Shown here: one piece after another, positions 25,814 to 37,300 of the stretch
How the letters are laid out: each line of letters begins with the position of its first letter
How positions within the stretch are numbered: position 1 is the stretch's first letter
Source: Centroberyx gerrardi
Lineage: Eukaryota > Chordata > Actinopteri > Beryciformes > Berycidae
Direction of reading: 5' to 3'
Length of the DNA: 64,000 nucleotides
Assembly: GCF_048128805.1 (NCBI RefSeq)
Contig: NC_136003.1
Location: forward strand, 28,976,001-29,040,000
Translations under genes and position numbers: made by a program
The notes under the pieces: model-generated
The model's database searches: none
Told to the model about the DNA's origin: nothing
What the model saw: only the letters and a program-made list of their open reading frames with translations

Positions 25814-28800
25814 TCAGTGTTTGTCCGTCTCTCTGTCCGCCTGGTGGGAGGTGTAGCCGTTGTCTGGGGGCAGGAGGCGGTCTGAGTCGGCCGGGACGGG
25901 CGGCGCGGAGCTCAGGCTTCTCGTCAGAAGGCGGAAAGCTCCTCTGCAGATCAGACAGAACCAGTAGAGCTGCAGAGCCATGAGGAGAGCGGCTCCCATG
26001 TTGCACTGCCACGGAGCGACCAGCGGCACCGAGTACAGAGGGATGGAGGCGTACCTGCAACACAGGCCAGAGGGCGCTGCTGTCAAACACATCAGATAAC
26101 TGTGCCAGTAGAGACAGACAGAGGCACACCAAACTCCATTCAGATTTCTGGCAATTTACAACATTTTACTCAAGATCTTTTCTGAATCATTCTCTTTCAT
26201 TTGGCACAAATACAATCTACCAAACAGGACTTTATCTCAATCAAATTTTAACTTGTTGAATTGGTTCACCTGTTATTTCCACACTCTTCTTCTATCAAAT
26301 TACATCATGGTAGCGGCAGTGTGGATCAGTTCTAAAAGTGAAATGTGATTAAAATAAGTGCTGCTTGGATTACATGTATGCCAAATTGAAGAGTGGATCC
26401 TAACAGTTCAGAAAAGGTATTAAGGTTGTATTTTATGTGGTATTTACCTTTGCTGGTAATCAAGACTACATTAAATTGCCAGATTTTTTAAAAGAGCTTG
26501 GCATGAAATTTTCTCCTTTCAAGAGAGAGCAACACATACTGTGGCAAAGCGCTCTGGAGCGAAACTACAACAGCTGAATGAAACTGTTGAATGGATGCAG
26601 ACAGACAGACTGTTAAATATTCATCTTTGCTTTATAAATTACCTTCAAGTCAATAAAAAGAAAGAGGGCTTTACTTTACTTAAAATCAATTATAAAGTGC
26701 GTTTTAGTGTCATTTAACTTGCTTGTTTCACAACATGTACACTCCTATTGAGCTATTGATTATTCCTGTACTCAATAGCTCCATCAAAACTCAGCAACCC
26801 AGACCACCAGGCCAACTAATACTTCACACTCATGGAAAAAAGGCACAAGTCCCCTAAGCAATGATAATGCCAAAGCATCTTTCAGTTAAAATACTTTTGA
26901 CCAAATTAATTGCTTTATGGGTCAAAACCTGAAGAGGGCGCTGTTCTTCCAGAGCAAACTGAGCTAAAGCTTTCAGTTTCTGGCAGCAGATGGTGGAAGG
27001 AGGGAAAGGCCGAAGGACGAAAATGATAATATCACTCTCCAACGAAAATGATATAGTCCATTTTCTCCATTGGAGATAGTAACATCCTTCTGTGTGAAAA
27101 AGGCAGAAAACCAAGTCCTGCATGTCTGACTGTGAGCAGATTAGCGCTCTGTTGTTTCTTCACAGATCAGATGAAGCAGAGATTATCACCAAGCCTGTTA
27201 AGAAGCTAAACCTTCAGCCTTTCTGTCTTAAAGCTAGTCAGCAACTAGAGGGATAAAGTGACCATAACAGTGAGTGTCCTGAAGCTCGTGAATCCTCTGA
27301 GTTAATCAGCTGATAAAAGTGAACAGATGTCACTGACGGCCGTTTCATCATTTCACCTACTGCAATATAATCACTTTCAAATGTGTTTTAACAATGAGAA
27401 AATATCAGTTTATCTCCTAAGCAAGAACAGGATTATTGGTAGGAAGGATTTCAATTAAGGATACACTGATATATTAGGCAGACGGGTCTCGCAAGTTGAC
27501 TACCGATATATCGGTTTGCTGATATTACGGATATATAGGATATATAGGATATATATTGGCCTTTTATTAAAATTAAAATCAGCCAGTCAATGTAGCCCAC
27601 CTCTGACATGATGGGATATGATGCCAGTTTGTCTTTTATACATACTTTAGATGCATATTAAAGCTGCTATGTGTAATATTTTTAAACATCAATATATCGT
27701 CAAATTAATTGTGGTACCTTGGTATAATTACAGTAAACAAATGAGACTATAGTCTCACTGGTAGCCTCTATCTCACACCTGTGGTATTGTTAGTGCTAGT
27801 GTTTCTCAAAATTAAGACTACATTTCCCATAAACCCCGTTGCTTCTTGGCAATGATCTTGTTTGTTGACGGGTTATTTATTTACAATTATACTAATGTCT
27901 CCAAATTTATGAAGTAATAAATTATTGATGTTTAAATGCTACATGTAGCACCTTTAGGATTTTACTAATATTAAACTTTTAAGGCTTTTAAACTCTCCTG
28001 GCCTTTCTAAAGTGAACCAGCGATGTCATACTCCCAATTCTGGGATTACTGCAAGTAAACTGGAGAAAGACACACAGGGAGATGGATACAGAGAGACGGG
28101 GAGATGGACAGAGAGACGGGGGGATGGACAGAGAGACGGGGGGACGGATAGAGAGACGGGAGATTGATAGAGAGATGGGGAGATGGACAGAGAGACAGGG
28201 AGAGAGAGACAGGCAGATGGACAGAGAGACAGGGAGATGGACAGAGACGGGGAGATGGATAGAGAGACAGGGAGAGAGAGACAGGCAGATGGACAGAGAG
28301 ACAGGGAGATGGACAGAGACGGGGAGATGGATAGAGAGACAGGGAGAGAGAGACAGGCAGATGGACAGAAAGACAGGCAGATGGACAGAAAGACAGGCAG
28401 ATGGACAGAGACAGGGAGATGGACAGAGAGACGGGGAGATGGACAGAGAGACAGGGAGAGAGACAGAGAGACAGGCAGATGGACAGAGAGACAGGGAGAG
28501 AGACAGGCAGATGGACAGAGAGACAGGGAGATGGACAGAGAGACAGGGAGAGAGAAACAGGCAGATGGACAGAGAGACAGGGAGAGAGACAGGCAGATGG
28601 ACAGAGAGACAGGGAGATGGACAGAGAGACAGGGAGAGAGACAGGGAGAGAGACAGGGAGAGAGAGACAGGCAGACGGACAGAGAGACAGGGAGAGAGAG
28701 ACAGGCAGATGGACAGAGAGACAGGCAGACGGACAGAGAGACAGGCAGCATGCAGCAGGGAGGTCCTACCTGCTGTAGGCGTAGTACAGGTAAGGGAAGA

Positions 28801-29765
28801 GCAACACTCGACAGCTGAAGAAAGCGACCAGCATGAGCGCTCCGTTCACTTTGTGCAGGAGAATGTGCTGCTTGTTGAACTGATGGGACGAAACCAGAAC
28901 GAGAGAAACCGACAGAATCGGGTCCAGAGTGAGGGAGGATAAAGGGAAAAGATAAAAGGTGAGATAGAAGACATCAAAAAAGCGTTAAATTCCTCAAGTC
29001 AGTTTGGTGTGAGTTAACTTCATGTAGCACTGAAGAGAAAATACAATTAGTACTGGAGGAGTGGAGAGAGCGGCAGGGATGAGAGATGGAGGGATAGGAA
29101 GAAGGGATGATAGAGTCCATTTTCTCCATTAGAGATATTAACATCCTTCTGTGTTGGAAAAGGCAGAAAACCAAGTTGCTTCACAGTTCATGTTAAACAG
29201 CGCTCTTGGTACCGGATCCTGTACATTGTAAATAAATATCACGTTTATTTGAAGACAGAAAGTGGTCAAACTCCTTCCATGTTGCAGCAGCCACATGTTA
29301 CATCTTCACCTGCCCACATATGTGCATGATATGTGCATGATTCAACCTTCCTGGATATATTACTGTATTATTATTAAATGCATCATCAAGTTGAGGCTCT
29401 AGCTGCAAGTTCCTCAGAAGAAAACCTAAACCGTCTAAAATCATCTGTGTGCTTGATGAAAGATCGCTGTAATGATTTCATTCAAAAAACATCCAAATTG
29501 ACTAAAATCAAACTACAAGTCAAAGTCAAATCCCAAGTCACCAGAACCCAAGTCAAGTCTCAAGTATTCTCTTCATGCATTAAGTCAAAATTGTGACTTG
29601 AGTCTGACTCAAGTCCACAACAGAGGTTTCAGAGCAGGCGGATGGGAGGGGTGGGGGGGTTAATTACCTGGATCAGGACTTTCCCCAGACAGACGGACGG
29701 AGTGCTGAGCTCAGCCAGAAACAAGACGCCCTGGAAGTAATCGCCCCTCCCCTGCCTCCAGAACT

Positions 29766-29817
<52 letters not shown>

Positions 29818-29834
29818 GAGACAGACAGACAGAC

Positions 29835-29917
<83 letters not shown>

Positions 29918-32215
29918 GAGACAGACAGACAGACAGACAGGCAGACAGACAGACGGACAGAGAGACAGACAGACAGACAGACAGACAGGCAGATGGACAG
30001 ACAGACAGACAGACAGACAGGCAGGCAGACAGACAGACAGATGGATCAGAAGAGGGAGAATAGGAGGCACTTGAAAGATAATTGTATTTGTTTCCAAGCG
30101 TTTCACCAATCAAACCCTCTCAGATCCTAATGCAAGCAATTGTGAAACTTTTGTAAAAATGGATTTGTACGGACTAGAATCAAAAATTTCCCCCTCAGAT
30201 TCAGCGGCTTTAGTTTTCATTTCAGCCATGACCATTTTCTGCCATTTTGAATTTTATGCAACATTGATCTAATCTCAATGAAACTTTGCACACAGCACAT
30301 GTGGACATTATGGCACAGAATTTTAATACTCTTAACCATCTGCGAAGCACAAGCAAATTTGACTGCGAAGACATGCAAACAGGAAGTGAGGCGTATTTGC
30401 TACACGCTTGATGCTACTGCAACCAAACTCCACATCCATGTTTCTTTCCATGTTTACTCACAAGAATCATCTAAGTTTCATCTAATCTATCTGAGCATCC
30501 TTTGTCCGTTCATTCAAACTCCACTTCTCTCCACTGATCCCTGGTCTCCATAGTTACCACTGATGCTGGGAAGCAGACGGCCACCATGAAGAGGTGATGC
30601 AGCACCATGAGCGCCTCGCGCCGCAGGTAGCCGGCCGCCGCGGCGCCCATCGACCCGCCGCCCTCCTCCTCCTCCTCGTGACCTTTGACCTGCAGCTTGT
30701 GCCAGTAGCACAGGAACATGGCGTAGATGTCGTAGGCAAAGTAAGGCGTGGCGAAGAGAATATAGGTGTCGGTCAGCCAGTGCCTGAGGGAAGACGAGGA
30801 GGAGGGAGAAAGAAGAGGAGGAGGAGGAGGGAGAAAGAAGAGGAGGAGGAGGAGGGAGAAAGAAGAAGAAGAGGAGGAGGGAGAAAGAAGAGGAGGAGGA
30901 GGGAGAAAGAAGAGGAGGAGGAGGAGGGAGAAAGAAGAGGAGGAGGAGGAGGGAGAAAGAAGAAGAAGAGGAGGAGGAGGAGGAGGGAGAAAGAAGAAGA
31001 AGAGGAGGAGGAGGAGGAGGGAGAAAGAAGAAGAAGAGGAGGAGGAGGAGGAGGGAGAAAGAAGAAGAAGAGGAGGAGGAGGAGGAGGAGGAGGGAGAAA
31101 GAAGATGAGGAGGAGGAGGGAGAAAGAAGAGGAGGAGGAGGGAGAAAGAAGAAGAGGAGGAGGGAGAAAGAAGAAGAGGAGGAGGAGGAGGGAGAAAGAA
31201 GAGGAGGAGGAGGGAGAAAGAAGAAGAGGAGGAGGAGGAGGGAGAAAGGAGAGGAAAAGAAGAGGAAGTGAGTCAGTGTGGAGGTCAGAGGAGAAACAGA
31301 AGAGCTCCTCCTGCCCAGAGATCAGTTGTTTCTTAGAGAGTTAGACCGATATATCAGGCTGATATTTCATTAAAAATCACGTCAGCCTGTGTTGTCCACC
31401 TCTGATATGTGTTTGACCGATTACATATTTACTGTAGAATTGATGAAAATGATATGATTTATTTGTATTACACAATGCCTGTTGCCAACATATACAAAAT
31501 ACCTATTGTCAACTTCTATCATTATACCTTTAACTAGAAAATGTGCCGCAGTAGAGCACAGACAACACCCTGCAAGGAACGTTATGCACCTTTTGGTGAT
31601 AAGCCACGCCCACCACCACGCCCCCTTTAGGCCAATCCACATGAAAAGTGAATCAGTTCTTCCTTGGCTCATAACCAACCTTCACACCAAGTTTTGTGCA
31701 AATCCGTGCCCAACTTTTAGAGATGTCCTGCTAACAGACGGACAGACGGACACACAGATGCAGGCGAAGATATTACCTCATTGACGGAGGTAACAACACT
31801 AAACTAAAACTACCAAACCCACACTACAACTAAACTGAAATTGAAATTCCAGACTAGTATGCATGAATATGTTTTATCGTCATTATTATTAGCAGTAGTA
31901 GTAGTTGGTTTCAGTGGAGAGTTTTAGTGTCCCATGGTCTGAATGCTGTTTCAGAGGCTTTTCCACCCTGACAATAAAACGGTCAGATTTAAAGATATTG
32001 AATATGGGCTGTCACGGGGTTAAAGTGCCTCCTACCCAGGGTTCCTTGCTGTATGAGGGCCGAGGCTGTGGAGTGATTTGTTAATCAAATGGGCCCCGGC
32101 GCTCAGACCAACCCTCTCCACTTTGACTGGGAAATGAAGCCCCCGTTCCCCCCCCCCCCTCTCCTCGGTGTGGTAGATTAGGGATCACTGTGACCGTCTT
32201 AGTGGCACTAAAATA

Positions 32216-32247
<32 letters not shown>

Positions 32248-33242
32248 CTTGGCTGGAGAGACTAATTAGGTTGAGATTGTAATTAGATTAGGTGAGGGAT
32301 GCGGCAGGATCCAGGAGAGACTGAGGTCTGGTTTCTAGACACTTTCACACTCGCTGGGCTTCCACCGATACCGACACCAACATTGCCGATATTTCCGGAT
32401 AGAAGTAACGATATTTTGTGGCTGATATTCAATATCTTTAAAATTTGACTGTTTTCATTATGCTTTTCCATTTTCATGTATTCAGTGTTTGCCCCTGAAT
32501 TGTATTCTTAAAATGGAAAAGCCTCTGAAACAGCATTTAGACCACGGGACACTAAAACTCTCCACCGAAACCCACGACACTAAGAAAAATAAAACATATT
32601 CTTGCATACTTGTGTTGAATCTGATCAAAATATCACATTGGTATCAGTTCAAATGCAGGTCTTCCCACAGACAACCAGTGTAGTATTGATCAATTCTACA
32701 TTAAATATGTAATCAATCAAACTGCCTCATATCAGAAGTAGACGACACTGACTGGACCAGATCTGATTTTTCGGAAAGATCTGAATTGATCTGAAAGGCC
32801 GATATTGGTCCCACATATCGGCAGACTGATTTATCGGTCCGACCCAAGAACACAAAGAAGGGTGTGCTCAGAGGGAGGCAAAGAGTCCGTCTTTTTGCAC
32901 ACACACTAACATACATAAAGATGGACACACACACACACATTTTGTACTCACTTGTCCTCCATGACGTCTTTGCAAGAAGAGGCGATGATGCCTCCGGCTG
33001 AACAGGCCATGACAGCCTGGACGGACGACACCAGCCTGAGAGGAAACCACAGCAGCATCTGGTCAGCAGGTCATGACATCGTTTCCTCCACTTTCATTCA
33101 TATTGTATGGTGAAACTACTGAGAACGCAGAATCTGCCGGTGTTTGGTGAATTGCATTTTTCAATTAATATTTTCATTTGAGTCACCTGAAAGTGAATTG
33201 ACCCCAAGTCACCTGGTTCTAGTGTTTATGCAGAATGCCTGT

Positions 33243-33285
<43 letters not shown>

Positions 33286-33409
33286 CTTACCGAGCAGAAA
33301 CGATGGCAGCGTCTCCTTCGCTCCATCCCAACACGCTCTTCAGACTCTGCTTAGACAGCAGGAAGAGTCCGGGGAAGAAGACGCAGCCGGCAGCCAGGAG
33401 GGCCAACAT
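25814..33409 (-). CDS. tlcd3b: TLC domain-containing protein 3B (FAM57B), complete, 6 coding exons, 291 aa
   Basis: Multipass membrane protein of the TRAM-LAG1-CLN8 family; the human ortholog is reported as a ceramide-synthase-like protein affecting sphingolipids in fat and retina. Coding exons: 33291-33409, 32952-33035, 30558-30783, 29668-29763, 28770-28879, 25814-26054; sum 876 nt with stop, all GT-AG. The N-terminus ([19 protein letters not shown]) is a hydrophobic anchor. The TLC core includes [20 protein letters not shown] (residues 67-86), [13 protein letters not shown] (91-103), the His pair [10 protein letters not shown] (126-135), [16 protein letters not shown], and HKVNGALML before the last membrane segments [14 protein letters not shown]. 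The human protein is 274 aa; the fish one has a longer polar tail and a Glu/Gly-rich loop (104-111). Four of the five introns carry a tandem repeat close to a splice site. Confidence 0.95.
27455..27610. mobile_element. Family-A-related fragment, tlcd3b intron 5
   Basis: Contains ACTGATATATTAGGC, ATATCGGTTTGCTGATATTA and TTAAAATCAGCCAGTCAATG, as in other family-A left ends. Truncated. Confidence 0.55.
27659..27958. mobile_element. Short inverted-repeat element, about 300 bp, tlcd3b intron 5
   Basis: Left end TAAAGCTGCTATGTGTAA; the right end reverse-complements to TAAAGGTGCTACATGTAGC, and both are followed by TTTAAACATCAATA. The terminal repeat is about 40 bp. A partial copy of the right half lies at 56700-56815. 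The target duplication is ambiguous. Confidence 0.7.
28081..28747 (+). repeat. Minisatellite GACAGAGAGACAGGGAGATG, about 670 bp, tlcd3b intron 5
   Basis: Units of 20-24 bp in several variants, ending 22 nt from the exon 5 donor at 28769. It creates long reading frames in several frames that are not genes. Confidence 0.97.
29510..29625 (+). mobile_element. Truncated copy of the ACTTGAGTC hAT family, tlcd3b intron 3/4 region
   Basis: Matches the right part of 59954-60550, including GTGACTTGAGTCTGACTCAA. Lies in tlcd3b intron 4. Confidence 0.75.
29766..30045 (+). repeat. (GACA)n microsatellite, about 280 bp, at the tlcd3b exon 4 acceptor
   Basis: GACA tetranucleotides with GAGA interruptions. 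The coding strand is (TGTC)n, which reaches the CTCTCAG acceptor before exon 4 (first base 29763). Confidence 0.97.
30787..31259 (+). repeat. Polypurine minisatellite GGAGGAGGAGGGAGAAAGAAG, about 470 bp, at the tlcd3b exon 3 acceptor
   Basis: Units of 18-33 bp of pure G/A. In tlcd3b transcript sense it is an uninterrupted C/U tract that leads directly into CCCTCAG and exon 3 (first base 30783). Confidence 0.97.
31540..31795 (+). repeat. Dispersed repeat with ...GACGGAGGTAA tail
   Basis: Contains GTGCAAATCCGTGCCC, CTGCTAACAGACGGACAGAC and TATTACCTCATTGACGGAGG. I recognise this as a widespread fish/invertebrate repeat tail but cannot assign a clade. Flanked by family-A pieces at 31339-31450 and 31905-32006. 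Confidence 0.5.
32218..32246 (+). repeat. (CTG)n, about 9 units, tlcd3b intron 2
   Basis: Uninterrupted CTG run. Confidence 0.95.
32356..32846 (-). mobile_element. Family-A element, near-full copy, tlcd3b intron 2
   Basis: Runs from GGGCTTCCACCGATACCG to TTATCGGTCCGACCC. Contains the core CGGGACACTAAAACTCTCCA in reverse orientation. Confidence 0.75.
33240..33285 (+). repeat. (GT)n just inside the tlcd3b exon 1 donor
   Basis: Transcript sense is GTAAGAACACACAC. A second (GT)n at 33434-33457 lies directly upstream of the exon's 5' end. Confidence 0.95.
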
Positions 33410-34990
33410 GATGCCTGGGTCTCACTGCCTTCGTCTGTGTGTGTGTGTGTGTGTGTAATGTGTGTGTATGTAAGTGTGCGTGTTCGTTCTCACACGCCAC
33501 CTTGATGTGCTGGAAGCTTTAAAGGACAGGTGGCTGTTGAGCCTGAGCAAGAGGCTCAAGTGGGCGGGGCATGCTGTCCATAAGCCCTGGAAGCTGCCGG
33601 AGGGCTTGTTGTGGCCGGGGAGCGGCCGGCCTGCAGGAGGAGGAATGTATTCTGTGATAACACTGCACTGATTTATGAGCCTGACATGCCATCAGGTGCA
33701 GACAATATATAACACTTTAGTTTAGTTTATTGCACACATTAAGAAGAAAAAACATCATGTCACATAACAGTGAAGGGAGACTTGGAGTGATGCCGAGCTG
33801 CAAGTAGTGACAGATAGAAACGGTTTGCATATTGATGACAGTAAAGCCTATTAGTTATCAATATGCTTGTCAATAGTTTCATACTAACAATAACACCTTG
33901 AATGGAGTTTAATCTGTAGTAAAACTGGATAAACAAATCTCTATCCATTCTAACTTATCGAAAACCCTGATTCAACTAAGTGAATCTTTTGTCAACCAAA
34001 ATAATCAGGCTACTCAAGGGAGTAGCAAGTAAGCTATCGGGTAAATGTGTGTGTGTGTGTGTGTGAGAGTGTGTGGTGGTGGTGGTGAGGGGTGGTTGGG
34101 TGTAATGAAAATGATGGTACGAAATGATCAAATTGAGGGAATGAGGTGTATCTTGCGCCCTTAATGTGGTAAATCACAACCTTTACTTTTTTTTTTTTTT
34201 TTTTGGCCATGCCCTCCTCATGAATTAGCAGAGCTGCTGCTGTTGGCCAATCAGGATCCAGCATTGTGAGGACTCTGGTCTTCAAATGGATTCAATTCAA
34301 CTCAACTATTTTCACTAACCCACAAGTATTTGCAAGACATTGTGAAGACTGTTATTCTTATCCTGAGCCACCAGAGGACATTTGAAAGCAAAATCATCAA
34401 AACAGTGATATGGAAGCTTTAAATTGAGCAACACAAGCTCAGCCAGGAAACTCAGTCGTGCTGCAGTCTGTTGAATCCTGACAAACACCAATCACACACA
34501 CTCTCGTTAACGGGGGCCGAGCATTTAAACCCTGCTGGTACTCACCCAGCCTGTCTGCTGCTTCTGATCTGCTGCTGTGCTGCAGGTTTTTAAGAGTTTT
34601 TGCTGTTTTTCCTCGCCCACCGCCACCACCTTACATCTGCTTTCATGTAGTGTGAGGGGGTAGGATGGGTGGAGGAGGGTGGGGTGTGTGTGTGTGTGTA
34701 TACTCCCTGATTGGTAGCTCATGCTCGGTGCGCAGGGAGTACATAAAGGCACATATTCTCTCCGCCAAAAGAAAAAGTGCATTGCCATGTCATCTCATTA
34801 AAGTAAACGGTTCAATTCCAATATATGGGAGTTTTCCCTGACTGAAATGTGTTTCTGTGAAGCCTGCAGTCCGTCTCGGGTCTCTTCTGTGGGCGGAAAC
34901 AGCAGCAGGCCGGCTGCTGCATGAAGGTTATACTTCACCTGGTGAAAGCATGTTATGTACATAGAGAGGGATGCAGCGGCGTGCGTCACA
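33410..34990 (-). promoter_or_regulatory. tlcd3b: Probable tlcd3b 5' UTR/promoter region
   Basis: A GC-rich patch at 33500-33630 includes a GC box (GGGCGGGGC at 33562-33570). Further upstream a strong donor match GCTGG|GTGAGTACC ends a possible untranslated exon at 34546. Neither is proven: the first would make exon 1 the transcript start, the second a spliced leader. Confidence 0.35.
34189..34204 (+). repeat. Poly(T) tract
   Basis: Sixteen or so T residues, intergenic. Confidence 0.85.
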
Positions 34991-35037
34991 CGTTTGTCAA
35001 CTCACCGTGCCTCCCTCCCACCCACAGGTATACAGGA

Positions 35038-35112
35038 GAGAGAGAGAGGGAGAGGGAGAGGGAGAGGGAGAGGGAGAGGGAGAGGGAGGGAGAGAGAGAG
35101 AGAGAGAGAGAG
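35038..35112 (+). repeat. (GAGAGG)n / (GA)n repeat
   Basis: Starts with GA units, then GGGAGA hexamers, then GA units again. Confidence 0.95.
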
Positions 35113-35195
35113 GCTACAAAACAGAGGGGAGAAGAAGTGGAAAAAAAAAAATCTTGTCACTCAGTAATTAACGCCTCACTCCCAAAAGGCTGATT

Positions 35196-35552
35196 CTGGG
35201 TTACACTGATATATCGGGCCGATATTGTCTCTTTTGGGAAAATCATACGCATTTGAGGCATTTAGACCTTCATGGGACACTAAAACTCTCCACTGAAAGC
35301 CTGTACTACTGTTTTAGTTGGGTCAGCAGCTGCTTCAGGCAGAGTGAGGCAGGTTTCACTGCAGGTTTTACAGACTGTTGAGTAAAATCCTCCCACACCA
35401 CACTGGAATGGTTTCTCTGGACAGACATCTGATATGAAAATAATTAAATTATATTCACTAGCTGTGTTCAGGGAGGAACCTCAGTCATATCAGAGGTGGA
35501 CGACATCGACTGGCTGAAATCCAATATCAGCCCGATTTATCAGTCTAACCCT
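35196..35552 (-). mobile_element. Family-A element with both terminal inverted repeats, 357 bp
   Basis: Left GGGTTACACTGATATATCGG; the right end reverse-complements to GGGTTAGACTGATAAATCGG. The interior includes GGACACTAAAACTCTCCACT and CACACTGGAATGGTTTCTCT. No clear target duplication. Confidence 0.8.
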
Positions 35553-37300
35553 TGTTACACTACTAATGGTAACTGTACTAACCCCAATATCCTCCACTTT
35601 AAGTCATTACAATCCCATAGTAAACCCATAGCTTTATCAATATACAGCATGGATCAATGGGCAAAAACCCGTGAACAGGCCGGACAATAGTTCTTAAAAC
35701 TGGAAGGGAAGGATGCACTTTTGTTTGATGTGACAAAATGCAGGAAAACAATGTCCATAAAACTCTAGGTTTGCCACATACTTCATGATTTATAGACTGG
35801 CTTTTTTCCGTTAGTTAAGAGTGTATTATGATTATTATATGTCTCTTGTTTTTATTTTGCTGTAAAAAAAAAAGTGAAATCCAGCAATCTTGTTACTAAG
35901 GCATTACCTGAGAGTGACTAGGCCGTAGATATCGATATATTTGTGTATAGTCGGTATAGGAATGGAAGGAAATATTGTGTTTATGGGCCAAGTTGGAGCA
36001 GGTAAATGGAAAAGAAGATTGGCCCTAATATTGATCCCTGAGGGACTCCACAGGTAAAGACTGTTGAAGAAGTAGAGGAGCTTCAGATAGTGACAGAGGA
36101 AGGAAGAACAGATGGAGATGGATGGATCAGTTTACATCGGGACTGCAGGGTCAGATTTTGGACGGTCTCCCAGACACAGAGGAGTTTCAGCTCCACATTT
36201 AGGAACCGGACCAGCTGGTGGGACGGAGCAGGAGAACTGGCTCCGGGCTTCTGAACACAACTGTCAAGCCAGCTGGGACAAAAAAGTGGGACTTCTGGTC
36301 ATAACCTTCAAAGCAAAACCCTTACTGACCAACATGTGTTAACTTAAAATGCTTTTTAGTACAAAGTTCCATATTTAAATACATAATATATTTAAGGAGG
36401 AATCTGTAAATGGGAAAAACAAGTGAAAACTAGCTTGATGCTATACACTCTTGCCAGCTGTGTCTTGGCAAATCATGAAATCAAATCATCAGTCATTTCT
36501 CACTACTTCAACATTATTATTAACACACATTTAGCTACTATGCTAATGTTACATCCTCAACTAAGGATTCTACAAACAACAAAGAAGCCAAACAAACAAT
36601 ATGCAAAACCCAAGTCGGTGTTGTAAAATGACACGACTTACCTTATCAGTAAACCAGGGAACTTGAAATAAATCTTCTAGCTAGACAAACACTTCCACCA
36701 GGTGAAAAAATATATATATCAATCTTGCCATGCAACTATAGTGAAAACTAGCAGCAGCAAGTTGCTATAATAGCTGCTATCAGGCAATTCAGAGACCTAA
36801 GGAAAATCCTACAAGCTCTTCTCTCAGCACACGGAGAAGCTAAAAAATAAAATAAAAAGTGAAAATGACTCGTTAGTGACATTTTAACCAGGGGTGCAGT
36901 GGAGGATAAACTCACCATAACTCAGTTTATCCACCTTTTGAGGCCGATATAAAACTTTAGGTAAATTCAACTGATGCAAGTTATGTGAGGATAATATTAT
37001 AATATTATCTTTTTCTATTCTGAAAAAGATAATAGATTTTTTGTTCATATAGGTGGTTTTTTTGTCATCTCTGGTTTTAACTTCATTGAAGGATTACATG
37101 GTGTCTCTATGGGTTGAGAAAATCTTACGCCTTATGAAACTCAATGGATAAATTCAAAAATGCACAAGATGTCAAGCTAAAACAAAGCTGTTTTCCTTAA
37201 GTTAGTGAAAAGTTGACATGTTAGATAAAAGGTTTCCACCTGACTAGTAAAACATGTCAGGATGGATGTTAGGATAGATGACAGGCTACAGGAATATTAT
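35553..37300. other. Intergenic region, no gene seen
   Basis: AT-rich, with no long coding exon on either strand and no recognisable element. Minus-strand AATAAA motifs near 37314 could end the nlk1 transcript. Confidence 0.5.

Noticed and set aside
28082-28942. Long plus-strand reading frame of 286 codons rich in DRETG repeats, and the matching minus-strand frame rich in Leu/Ser/Cys
   Set aside because: Both are produced by the 20-24-bp minisatellite in tlcd3b intron 5; the unit has no stop in several frames. No domain or splice support.
29673-30113. Minus-strand Cys/Leu/Ser/Val-rich frames that look like repeat proteins
   Set aside because: They read through the (GACA)n microsatellite; only the part overlapping 29668-29763 is a real tlcd3b exon, in a different extent.
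30594-31344. Frames of 190-225 codons rich in Glu/Arg/Gly
   Set aside because: They are translations of the GGAGGAGAAAGAAG minisatellite next to tlcd3b exon 3.
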